Assembly: GCA_020002185.1 (NCBI GenBank)
Contig: CM034541.1
Coordinates: 48,993,480 to 49,057,479 of the forward strand
Reading direction: 5' to 3'
DNA from: Paraescarpia echinospica
Lineage: Eukaryota; Annelida; Polychaeta; Sabellida; Siboglinidae
Length of the DNA: 64,000 nucleotides
In this document: positions 1 through 11,400 of the stretch, piece by piece
How positions within the stretch are numbered: position 1 is the stretch's first letter
Layout of the letters: every line of letters begins with the position of its first letter
The notes under the pieces: generated by a model
Told to the model about the DNA's origin: nothing
What the model saw: only the letters and a program-made list of their open reading frames with translations
The model's database searches: none
Position numbers and translations under genes: made by a program

Positions 1-1485
1 AAAGAGAACAGAGACACATGAAGGTGGACAGACTACACGTACTAAAGAGAACAGAGACACATGAAGGTGGACAGACTACACGTACTAAAGAGAACAGAGA
101 CACATGAAGGTGGGCAGACTACACGTACTAAAGAGAACAGACACATGAAGCTGGGCAGACTACACGTACTAAAGAGAACAGAGACACATGAAGGTGGGCA
201 GACTACACGTACTAAAGAGAACAGAGACACATGAAGGTGGACAGACTACACGTACTAAAGAGAACAGAGACACATGAAGGTGGACAGACTACACGTACTA
301 AAGAGAACAGAGACACATAAAGTGGACAGACTACACGTACTAAAGAGAACAGAGACACATGAAGGTGGACAGACTACACGTACTAAAGAGAATAGAGACA
401 CATGAAGGTGGACAGACTACACGTACTAAAGAGAACAGAGACACATGAAGGTGGACAGACTACACGTACTAAAGAGAACAGAGACACATGAAGGTGGACA
501 GACTACACGTACTAAAGAGAACAGAGACACATGAAGGTGGACAGACTACAGGTACTAAAGAGAACAGAGACACATGAAGGTGTGATTACACGTACTAAAG
601 AGAACAGAGACACATGAAGGTGGACAGACTACCGTACTAAAGAGAACAGAGACACATGAAGGTGGACAGACTACACGTACTAAAGAGAACAGAGACACAT
701 GAAGGTGGACAGACTACACGTACTAAAGAGAACAGAGACACATGAAGGTGGACAGACTACACGTACTAAAGAGAACAGAGACACATGAAGGTGGACAGAC
801 TACACGTACTAAAGAGAACAAAGACACATGAAGGTGGGACAGACTACACATACTAAAGAGAACAGAGACACATGAAGGTGGACAGACTACACGTACTAAA
901 GAGAACAGAGACACATGAAGGTGGACAGACTACACGTACTAAAGAGAACAGAGACACATGAAGGTGGACAGACTACACGTACTAAAGAGAACAGAGACAC
1001 ATGAAGGTGGACAGACTACACGTACTAAAGAGAATAAAGACACATGAAGGTGGACAGACTACACGTACTAAAGAGAACAGAGACACATGAAGGTGGACAG
1101 ACTACACGTACTAAAGAGAACAGAGACACATGAAGGTGGACAGACTACGCGTACTAAAGAGAACAGAGACACATGAAGGTGGACAGACTACACGTACTAA
1201 AGAGAACAGAGACACATGAAGGTGGACAGACTACACGTACTAAAGAGAACAGAGACACATGAAGGTGAAGGTGGACAGACTACACGTACTAAAGAGAACA
1301 GAGACACATGAAGGTGGACAGACTACACGTACTAAAGAGAATAAAGACACATGAAGGTGGACAGACTACACGTACTAAAGAGAACAGAGACACATGAAGG
1401 TGGACAGACTACACGTACTAAAGAGAATAAAGACACATGAAGGTGGACAGACTACAGGTACTAAAGAGAACAGACACATGAAGGC
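1..1485. repeat. 43-bp minisatellite, about 34 copies
   Basis: Tandem unit beginning AAAGAGAACAGAGACACATG, period 43 bp, with occasional 1-4 base indels and substitutions. It starts before the window. It lies left of exon 23, probably in the next intron of the A2M-like gene. ORFs across it are artefacts of repetition. Confidence 0.97.
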
Positions 1486-2213
1486 CTCAGGGAAAGAGGA
1501 GAACACAGCAGAGTTGACAATAGAATTGACTGTTGTGCCAAGTCATCAAATAAGAACAAACTCTTTTCAGTGTATAGAAAGCATTTGAACCACTTCATAC
1601 CTCTGAATACATTGGCACAAGTCATGCAATAAAATCAAATGAAATTGCATGCGATAATGTTTTGTTGTGGTTTCAAATCCAGTATTAGTAAACTTATTTT
1701 CAGGTACCCTTTATTATGTTTAAAGTTATCAGAAATGTATTTGCATTATCCAAAACAGTTAGTATATAGTATTAATTGTACGTGTAAATACAAGCCCTAT
1801 CGCCAAAATGAAGTGATATTGTGTGATGGCAACAGCTAAACCATGTGTCTGGAGAGAGTCGACTAAACGAGACTAATGCTGAGTTCACACAGAAGTTAAT
1901 GAATGTTTTTATGTCAGGTACAAAAACCCATAGTACATATACATTTAAGTAATACATGCTAATAGGAATAAAAGGTACACCATTAAAAATAATAAGTAAA
2001 ATATATAAATAAGTAAACCACACTAATAAGTTAAGAAATAAAAACAATAATAAAAATGGAAGAAAAAAAATATATGTAAAAAGATATATAACAAAGTTAC
2101 TATTTTACAACATATAGGGAATTTGACCAGCAGGACCACATGGGCCCATTAACAATTTCTCTACAGTTACACATATATTTTACCATATTATTGTCAATAT
2201 TAAGAACCTAGTT
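1486..2213. other. AT-rich stretch without recognised gene
   Basis: Between the 43-bp array and the LINE relic I see only AT-rich sequence with no family motif or splice-bounded exon. Presumed intron. Confidence 0.5.
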
Positions 2214-3205
2214 CTTCGCATGGGTTCACATATTGGACCATATGCTTGGGTTTTCCCATATTACGCCAGAGAATATAGGAATTTCTGGCTTCAGTGGGTG
2301 CCTCCTTTACATAATCGTTCCAGCCAGGTACAATATAATCTTGACACAATATTTGGTTGCATGTACTGCTAGTTTCAAGACTGGATTCCTGAAGTGCAGT
2401 GCTTATATCATCAAATTTAATAGTTTATCGATGTCACATATATTTGAGCAATCAATGTTAATGCATGTAAATGATTCTGGGATTACTACTTTGTCCAGAT
2501 GTACAGCACTACTCTTTCCATATTCTGGGATTACTACTTTGTCCAGATGTACAGCACTACTCTTTCCATATTCTGGGATTACTACTTTGTCCAGATGTAC
2601 AGCACTACTCTTTACATATTCTGGGATTACTACTTTGTCCAGATGTACAGCACTACTCTTTCCATATTCTGGGATTACTACTTTGTCCAGATGTACAGCA
2701 CTACTCTTTCCATATTCTGGGATTACTACTTTGTCCAGATGTACAGCACTACTCTTTCCATATTCTGGGATTACTACTTTGTCCAGATGTACAGCACTAC
2801 TCTTTCCATATTCTGGGATTACTACTTTGTCCAGATGTACAGCACTACTCTTTCCATATTCTCGGATATTATAATCTGGTGCTTTAGACCATTTAAAAAT
2901 AGGAAAAATGTTATCAGCACACTTTACCGCAGAGACATTGTCTTGACTTTCAGCAGTTACAAAAGTGGAGATACCAAGTCCAACAGGGAGATGATCCAAA
3001 CTAGGGCATTTATCTAAATTATGTAGATCAGTGTTCTTTGAGTGAACACTATGCGAACAAATAAAGTGATCTAACCACGACGTACAATTGTGTGCATCAC
3101 TCACATAAGTATACGTATTGCAAGTTCGGCCAAATTTTTCATAATCTGAGATAACCAGACCAACAGTGTCACACATATCAATTAGCTCCGTTTCAAAAGG
3201 AGTGT
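2214..3205 (-). mobile_element. non-LTR retrotransposon relic: endonuclease end and linker, with internal minisatellite
   Basis: Read on the minus strand, it has TYVSDAHNCTSWLDHFICS and then PSLDHLPVGL, the C-terminal motifs of an APE-type LINE endonuclease (the second is the SDH motif). A linker follows (WSKAPDYNIREY). After a frameshift near 2405 come VPGWNDYV, then AR and W-NMGKPK, the conserved segment between endonuclease and reverse transcriptase. A stop just above 3205 and loss of homology near 2214 show truncation at both ends. The 48-bp tandem repeat sits inside the linker in frame. Confidence 0.8.
2476..2860. repeat. 48-bp in-frame tandem repeat, 8 copies
   Basis: Unit beginning TCTGGGATTACTACTTTGTC, 48 bp (16 codons), 8 copies with few differences. 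On the minus strand it repeats EYGKSSAVHLDKVVIP, the LINE linker segment that normally occurs once. It therefore arose by duplication within the retrotransposon coding sequence. Confidence 0.9.
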
Positions 3206-3209
3206 TTAA

Positions 3210-3985
3210 AGCAGCAGTTTAATTGACTTAACTTTAAACCTGTTTATGACATACATGTTGCACAAGTGAAGTTGACCATTTCGGGTCGGCAGCCTTCTAT
3301 TGCGGGCAGCCATATAGTGACGTTTGCATTCGGCTGCTAGCAATAGCGGGTTCAGATATAAGCTTGCTTGCATTCAATATAACTCCCGTTTGGTTGCTAT
3401 GTGGCACCACTTGTTCCATATTGAGCGCTAGGGGAGTACCTCAGGCTTCCATTCATGTCGAAGTTGTCATACTGTTCTATTAAAAATTCCTAAGTTATTT
3501 CGTTTTTTCTGCCGACCATCGATTATGGCAATGGCTGTTTGCAGCAGCGCTGCTGATGACAATGTTTTGGAAAGTCTGATGGACAATTGTAGTGACAATT
3601 CAGGCTTAGACAAAAGCGTGTTTCGGAAGGCAATAATGTGTGTTTTCACTGACTTGTCACTGAAAGTATCGACGAAGATTGTGACGATTCTACTCCTGAA
3701 ATTGACAATATCTTCGATGGGTTTTCTAACGATGACGTCGACAATGCTGGTGACACTGAATCATCAGCAAATTTTGAATTATCCTAACTGTGGTAACCAA
3801 ATTACAAAAAAAATTACACGATCTTATCCGCTGATCATTCTAGTTCAAGAATATACCAGGTGTTCCTAAATGAAAACTTTAAAATAGCAACTGAAGTGAA
3901 ATAGGTAATAATTGTAATAACTACCAGGAAATGCCATCTGCAGTAGTCACACGGTGGTAGACCTGAAATGGCTAAACTGCTTAGT
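3210..3985 (+). pseudogene. piggyBac-like transposase N-terminus, decayed
   Basis: From ATG 3525 the plus strand reads MAMAVCSSAADDNVLESLMD, an acidic leader. After a frameshift it continues with acidic serine-rich sequence around DNIFDGFSNDDVDN. This style is typical of piggyBac transposase N-termini. The right flank (3950-3980, ACCTGAAATGGCTAA) resembles the element end seen at 31370-31388 (ACCTAAAATGGTTAA). The left end is not clear. No catalytic region remains. Confidence 0.4.
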
Positions 3986-3989
3986 TAAA

Positions 3990-4780
3990 CTGGGATAACT
4001 CTGTATGAGTGCAACATAAGGGGTGATGTGCACACGCCAATGAGAAAGATATTCTGATGCATCCTATGTTAAACTTTCTTCAATGGGATTATCACAGTGT
4101 CTGTTACTAACATGCTGTCTGATTTCTATGGGATATTCTTTATGACACGTTGCAGTAGATTGTGTTTTAAACTGACAAAACAAGTGATGAATTCTTACCT
4201 GATGGGCAGACAAATTGACTGTATGTGTACTCTATCTCTCTTCCTTCCGGCTGCAACATGCAGGTTTACATTAACAACACCCATAGCAACACAGATGGCA
4301 TATGAAGAAAGAAGACATTGACTTATCAAGAGACCATGAATTTATGCCAGCCAACTTTTGAGTTTCAAAATCCAGATGATTCAGGATTTTTTTTGAGTTT
4401 TGGCAGTTCTGTGTTCTGTTGGTTTGAACTCCAATAGATGGGGGAGGGTGATGTTGGAGATTTTAATGAGTCATACTGACTCAGGTTGGAAAATGGGGGG
4501 CTGCTGTTGGTGATCAAAAGTGAAAATTGTGTAGACTTTCTTGACAATCCAGGAAGGAGGAGGCTCACAACAAATCTTGACTCTCCTGAACAATGTGTAA
4601 TAACTTCACTTGAAATCTAACCATTACAGTATCCACCATCCACTCGTTTGTGTGAATGGTTTATTCTTTTTCGATGAAATCATAAAATAAACTACACATT
4701 TATTTTAAACTAGTCTACATTTAAAAAGGCAAAACATTTCCAGAGGGAAATTCTACTGTATCTGTCACCTCTGATAGATA
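3990..4780. other. no recognised feature
   Basis: Unassigned sequence with short open frames only. None shows a recognisable motif or consistent splice signals. Confidence 0.4.
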
Positions 4781-5253
4781 CATGTATATAACAATGTATA
4801 TAACAATGTACATAACGATGTATATAACAATGTACATAACAATGTACATAACAATGTACATAACAATGTACATAACAATGTATATAACAATGTATATACC
4901 AATGTACATAACAATGTATATAACAATGTACATAACAATGTACATAACAATGTATATAACAATGTATATAACAATGTATATAACAATGTACTTAACAATG
5001 TATATAACAATGTACATAACAATGTACATAACAATGTACATAGCAATGTACATAGCAATGTACATAACAATGTACATAACAATGTATATAACAATGTATA
5101 TAACAATGTATATAACAATGTACATAACAATGTACATAATAATGTATATAACAATGTATATAACAATGTATATAGCAATGTATATAACAATGTACATAAC
5201 AATGTACATAACAATGTATATAACAATGTATATAACAATGTATATAACAATGT
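4781..5253. repeat. 12-bp minisatellite, about 39 copies
   Basis: Unit TATATAACAATG with a TACATAACAATG variant, tandem over about 470 bp in the intron just beyond exon 23. It stays open in several frames because 12 is a multiple of 3; the apparent MYIT repeat protein is not a gene. Confidence 0.96.
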
Positions 5254-5346
5254 AGAAGAACAATGAACAATGAACAATGCCAGTATAATTAGAAACAGGT
5301 GGAATGTGACATGTCAGTGGATGTGACAGTGAATGACACAACCTAC

Positions 5347-5445
5347 CTCCACCAGTAGGACTCGGGTGACAACGTCACGACCCTTGGCCTCTGACACCAT
5401 GTCCACTCCATTCCCACATACACCCTCTCTCGTCACAGACTTGGC
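5347..5445 (-). CDS. A2M-like exon 23: end of MG7, last exon in window
   Basis: 99 nt, phase 0 to 0: AKSVTREGVCGNGVDMVSEA, then KGRDVVTRVLLVE, matching the CGTEVPSV...VIKPLLVEPEG segment of A2M. Donor GAG|GTAGG. The next exon (CUB and thioester) is not found between here and position 1. Confidence 0.94.
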
Positions 5446-8400
5446 CTGGAAATAAACAAAGCCATTTAAAGGTGCTTCCTTAATTCAATTTATTTGCTCG
5501 TCTCATTTCAAGTTAATTTATGCAAAAGCAAACCAACATTGCTAGCCTGTTTGTCATCTTTTGTATCAGTTTTTTTTGTCAAATCATCAAATAAAATGTT
5601 AATTTATTTCAATCCTGCCCAGGAATAATTCAAGTGCTTTTTCAAAATTGGAATCCTCATGCCTGATATAATTCTTGTCACAGATCTGGCCTGGAAATAA
5701 ACAAGGCAATTCAAAACAGTTGTTGTTTGGGCATTGTACTGGCTGTTGCCAAAACACTTGTTCTGATAATGGAGTATGTATTAGAGCTTTATTTCATGAA
5801 GGTGACCATGTTATGTTTAAAGCGTTATTTTCAATGGGTCACCATCAAAAAGCGGACCAGACACCAGTGCTATGCAAGAACACATTATTATATTACTATT
5901 ACCAGTGGGTAACTAGCTGAGTTATACAGCATTGCACGGAGAAAAAAGGTAGTAAAAAAAAAACTTTAGCTGTTATGTAATCCCAGGAAGATATTTTTTA
6001 CGGAGGTTAATTGACCAAACTTTGGGTGTCAACAGGCCACAGTTTCAAATTAGACTGACTAGACAGGTGAAGCTAGATCTGCTAACATGGCCGGAGTTTT
6101 ATACAAGTTTCAACGGAAAAGCTTTCTTCGTGGATGACAACATTCTTACTAGGAATTCCTTGCAATTATTTATGGATGCCTCAGGGGGCATCGGCTATGG
6201 GGCGGTGTGTGGCCCCGAATGGTTTTCTGGTAGACGGCCAATTTCTTGGAAGGACCTCAATATCACAGTGTTAGAGTTATATCCAATTGTAGCGAGATAA
6301 TTAATAAACAGACGTCCAGGGAACCTTGTGTAATGGTGTTAATGAGAAAGTTAATTCTTTCTTGCCTGCGTTATAATATTCACTTTACAGCTCACCATGT
6401 TCCAGGTCGTGACAATACTCTCGCTGATCAATTATCTTGTTGTTAGATAGACAAATTTCTGGCACTGGCTCCATGGGCCAATTCTGAACCAGCGACAGTG
6501 CCGTTTCACGTCTCCCCAGCCGCCTTAGGGACACTGTCCAGGTACTGATGCAGGCGTCATTGACATCATCATCAAAGGCCCAGTATGAGAGGGCTTGGGC
6601 AAAATTGGTAGGGTTTTTTAAATCTTTAGGCTCTGTTCCTCGGTTACCTGTGCCCATCGCCATGATGATGGGTTTTATTGCATATTTACATAATGTGGGG
6701 TATGCACCTGTGTCTATTATTTCTACAGTCTCAGCCATTTCTTATTTTCATAAAATTAATGGTTCGCAGGACCCAGCCAAGAATTTAATTATTGCCAAAC
6801 TTTTGCCTGGGGCACAGACCTTGGGAACAGTGCATGACGTCAGGTTGCCCGTGACAACGCCAATATACTTGCACAACTGATTAGTGCTCTGCCACACGTC
6901 GTTGCCTCATATTATAAATGTGCTATGTTACAGGCTATGATGGTTCTTCTATGAATGGGACCTCGATCGGGCAGATTGACACAAGGTTGCCTTAGGTTCA
7001 TATATTTCTTTTCAACAGTTTAAGCATAGCGGTAGGCAGGGCCCTCAGTCACTGCACGTCGACGGACAGTGTATTGCTGGCACTTCAATTTATCCAGCTA
7101 AATTTCTCAGAGAATTTGTTCTTGTTAGGGGTACAGGGTTGGCTCCATTAATTGCATATGCGGATGGTACTCCTATGCTATGTTGTGAGTTCGATATGCT
7201 TCTAAAACGTCTACTGGAGTTTTGTGGGTTAAGCACGAGAGTGTTTAAAGGGCACAGTTTCAGAATTGGGGCAGCAACATCAGCTGCATTACGAGGTAAA
7301 TCAGATGCACAAATTAGAGCTGCAGGTAGATGGTCATCTGATGCTTTTAGGAAGTACATTCGCATATCGTAGGGTTTTTAAATTACGTTTTATTCTCATA
7401 TTGTTACGGTGGCACTGTGGTAACAGCTTTTCCATTAGGTTTTAATTTTACTTTGTTGCGACTACAGGGGATATGGCACAGACTCTGTCAGGGGCGGCGT
7501 CTGTCGCTGTGTCTTCTGGGATAGAATGGGTGTTACACAACAGGAATATGACCGGTACTCTGACAGGGGCGGAGTTAGTGGCTGGATTTCTGTTGGGTAC
7601 TCCGAGTGGGGGGATTAGTTTGGGCTCTAACAGTGGCAGGGTCTTTTCCTAGCTTTACCTATATTTTCTGGGATAAAAGGGCGTACACTACGGGGATATG
7701 ACCAAGATTCTCACAGTTGTGGAGTTAACAGTTGTATCCCTGTTGTGTGCTCAAGAGTTGGGAATTACAATGGGCTCTGACAGTGGTGCAGTCTAAAGCT
7801 GGGGCATGAGTAATTTGTATTATACTTTAATGTTATTACCTGTAGCTTTTACTCGACGTCTGGCTTATTTGGTAGGGGTCAGTCACAATTTGGGTGACCT
7901 GGTGACGGATTGACCCCCACCCATATGGTGAATGTCACATATTAGCCAGTAGTTATTTACTTTTTAATCATAATATTATTATCAATGATATGACCACACG
8001 ATACATTTGCGAGTTATACATATTGTCTTAAATTAGCAGTGAGGGGCCGGCATGCTTGCTGTGATTATTTGTTTTATTATAGTTGTGTACAGTTACTAGT
8101 GCTGTAATGAATGTCATTAACTTGGCCTCTTTCAATCTATACTTCACTTGTCTTGTTTTTCTGCATAAAGGTAGTCATATGTCTTTTCTAATCTTAGCTA
8201 CACTATAAAACAAATGATATGACTGAATTGTAATTATTACCTTAAGTATATATCTAATGTCATCAATAATAATACCAAAAATGATGGGTTGAGTCCGGGT
8301 ATCGAACTCGGTAGCCCAGACATGCTAAGCGAGCACTTAATCGATAGGACTAATCTGTCACACTCTTTAGATCGTGTTTGTTCGAACATAAACATGTTTG

Positions 8401-11400
8401 TACGTCTTATCTTGAATTACCAATATATTTGACATATTGTGGTTTTCTTGGCAATGAGTAGCTCTTGGGTGACAACTGGACGCCCTCTTTTGTATTTTAC
8501 ATGTAGCAAACATGTCAAATGCAAAAGAGGTTGTCACTCATACTGCTGTTTTAAAATTGTGACCTCTCAGATCCTCACCACTGGACAAATTTTCAAAAAC
8601 ATCTCAAACTAGTAAATCACCCCAATGGGCCCGCTACATCACATACAAAATTTCAGCACCATATATGCAAAATTAACGGAGATATCGGTCCACAAACCGA
8701 CAGATTGAGAATCGCATTGTTTCATATTATATCTGGAGACTTGGGAGGTGACTATTAAAACAAGACGGCATAAAACAATGAAATTGTGATGCAGCAAGAA
8801 ATAAACTTACTTTGGAGCAATTGTTGAAACATATGCAACGTTTTGACCCCTCTACAGTGGATCTTGATCACGCACTGACGTCATATGACGCGGCTCAGAT
8901 TCTGGTGGAATAATCTGGTTGTAGATGGCGGGCAGGTGGTGTCCCTGATCTTGGTTCATTGTAGGGGCTCTCTGTTTGATGTAGACAGCCTCATTTACTT
9001 TTCTCTTGTGCCAGTTCTGTTCTCGGGCCAAGTTATCCATGTTGTTATCCATGTTGTTATCCATATTGTTATCCATGTTGTTATCCATTTTGTTATCCAT
9101 GGATACAAGATCCGCTGTAGACGTGTCGAAGCGTTGCGTATGTTTCAACAATTCCTCCAAAGTTTATTTCTTTAAGTCTAATGGAATCTTGGAGCCATGA
9201 ACAATACCTTTCATAAAAAGATGCTGCAGTTGAAGGAAATGAGAGTGTGGAGATCGAGAGACGTCTTACCTTCACGGTGAGGTCGACCTCTCCCAGCACC
9301 CTCACAGAGATGGTGTACTTGTGGGTCTTGGCCTCATTCCCACACACACACAGGTGTGTCTGCCGCGGTCCTACTACCTCCAGGCCCTTGGACTTCTTCA
9401 TCACCAGTTGCACCTGGTCACCAGACAATGCACTAGAATACATTTAATTCAGGTAAAACATCTAGATTGGTACATTGGCGCTAGATTGGTATCGGTAAGA
9501 CAGCCACCTCAGTAATGCAGCCACTTTGCAATTAAGGTCACTTTAGGATAGTCCCAAATTATTTCTGTAACAGAAAAGTATAGGAAATTAGTCCTGCTAA
9601 TACGGTCACCTTGCTATTCCTTTGATTGGTATATACAAATAGGTATCAAAAATACATAAGTGGGATTAAGTAAAAACTAAATATGTAAAAAATAAGTAAT
9701 GCATTTTAACAGTTAAGAGATAAATAACTTATAAACATTATAATTAGATATGTGAAATTATAATTAAATATGTAAAAAAAGATATAAAGTCACCAGTTTA
9801 GTCAACATGGAAAACAGTTAATGATCTCTCTAACATAGGCGATATTTCAATGTGATAAGTTTTGTACATGAGGCGGATTTAACTAAGTTGACCACACGTG
9901 TAACTGATTAATGTTTCTGAAATAAAAAATATTTAAAATTATAAATATTTTATTTAAAAAATAAAATATAAAAAACGTACTGCCATGCAGCCAGGCAGGT
10001 AGCTGAAGACAGTGACAGGAATGACGACCTTCTCTCCCCGCACGATGGAGTAGGGCAGGGTGAAGGAGAGGAAGAAGGGTTGGAAGGCCTTGAGGGTGGC
10101 GGGGGGTGACACCCCCAGACCAGAGGCGGGGTTCATACAGAACATGCTCCCAATCCACTCGGTGATGGTGTGGGGCACTTCCTGCTTTACGACCTTCGAG
10201 CCACTCGATCTGGAAACACGTGATTATTAGGAATAAAAACAAGGTAAGTTCTTATATCGATATTGGGTTATGTTTCAGATCTGTACAATCACCTACCCAG
10301 CCCTTTCATACAAACAATGTGCATATTTACACTCAATGTTCACCCCAGCTAGACAGCACAGACAACTTCGGTTGTCTATTTTGAAGTTACTATCTGTTCC
10401 CAGAGTTAAGACAACGGCTGGAACTCGAGCTTTTTCAGTTGCCGCGCCGACTATATGGAATTCGCTTCCCGTCAGTGTTAAATCAGCAGAAAATATTGTT
10501 ACATTTCGCCATTACCTGAAAACATATTTTTTCAATATCGCCTACCCTCCCTAGCTTCTTGGCACATCCATCCATTTGTTGACGACTTTCGCCTAGCACA
10601 CGAGTACGAGAATGCTTAATCCTTTGGTTTTATTCCGCCACTGAGCTCAGATTGTCTGAGGATACTGGCGCTGAAGAATTTATTTATTATTATTATTATT
10701 AGTGCAGTAGCCAGTCGTTAGGACGGCTCAAATCACTTTACACTTTACTCCCTGGCAGACCTGTTCACTCGAACACCACCTCAACTTTTCTGGAAAGCAT
10801 CCAGCCACGCTGCAATTAATGCGCGAAGACTATTCGTACACAAATATCCACCATTGTCTATAGCCAGGTACTCATTCATACCATACAGCTGAGTGAACTG
10901 GAGCAACGTAGAGTGAATGAACATGCCCAAAGTTCAACATGGCAGCACATGATTTGAACTTGAGTTCTCTCAGTCGAAAGTCCCAAGCTCTAGTCCCTGC
11001 ACCACTGCATTCCTCCACACATTGGGGTGGGTGCTGAAGCTGACACACATTGGGGTGGGTGCTGAAGCTGACACACATTGGGGTGGGTGCTGAAGCTGAC
11101 ACACATTGGGGTGGGTGCTGAAGCTGACACACATTCGGGTGGGTGCTGAAGCTGATACACATTGGGGTGGGTGCTGAAGCTGACAAACATTGGGGTGAGT
11201 GCTGAAGCTGACACACATTGGGGTGGGTGCTGAAGTTGACATACATTGGGGTGGGTGCTGAAGCTGACACACATTGGGGTGGGTGCTGAAACTGACACAC
11301 ATTGGGGTGAGTGCTGAAGCTGACACACATTGGGGTGGGTGCTGAAGTTGACACACATTGGGGTGGGTGCTGAAGCTGACACACATTGGGGTGGGTGCTG

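Noticed and set aside
3525..3869. Intact 114-codon host gene
   Set aside because: The second half of the frame is unlike the first. Switching frame near 3650 continues the acidic piggyBac-like leader, so it is a frameshifted relic.
4721..5341. MYIT/YIVIYIVM repeat frames
   Set aside because: Product of the 12-bp minisatellite, not coding.
8286..8365. Functional tRNA-Ala gene
   Set aside because: Stem mismatches in the acceptor and anticodon arms make a working tRNA unlikely; kept as SINE or pseudogene.
9414..9443. Extended exon 22 starting at the upstream CTAG acceptor (adds ALSGDQ)
   Set aside because: It would require a two-base leftover that exon 21 does not provide and would break the alignment CMA-VQLV.
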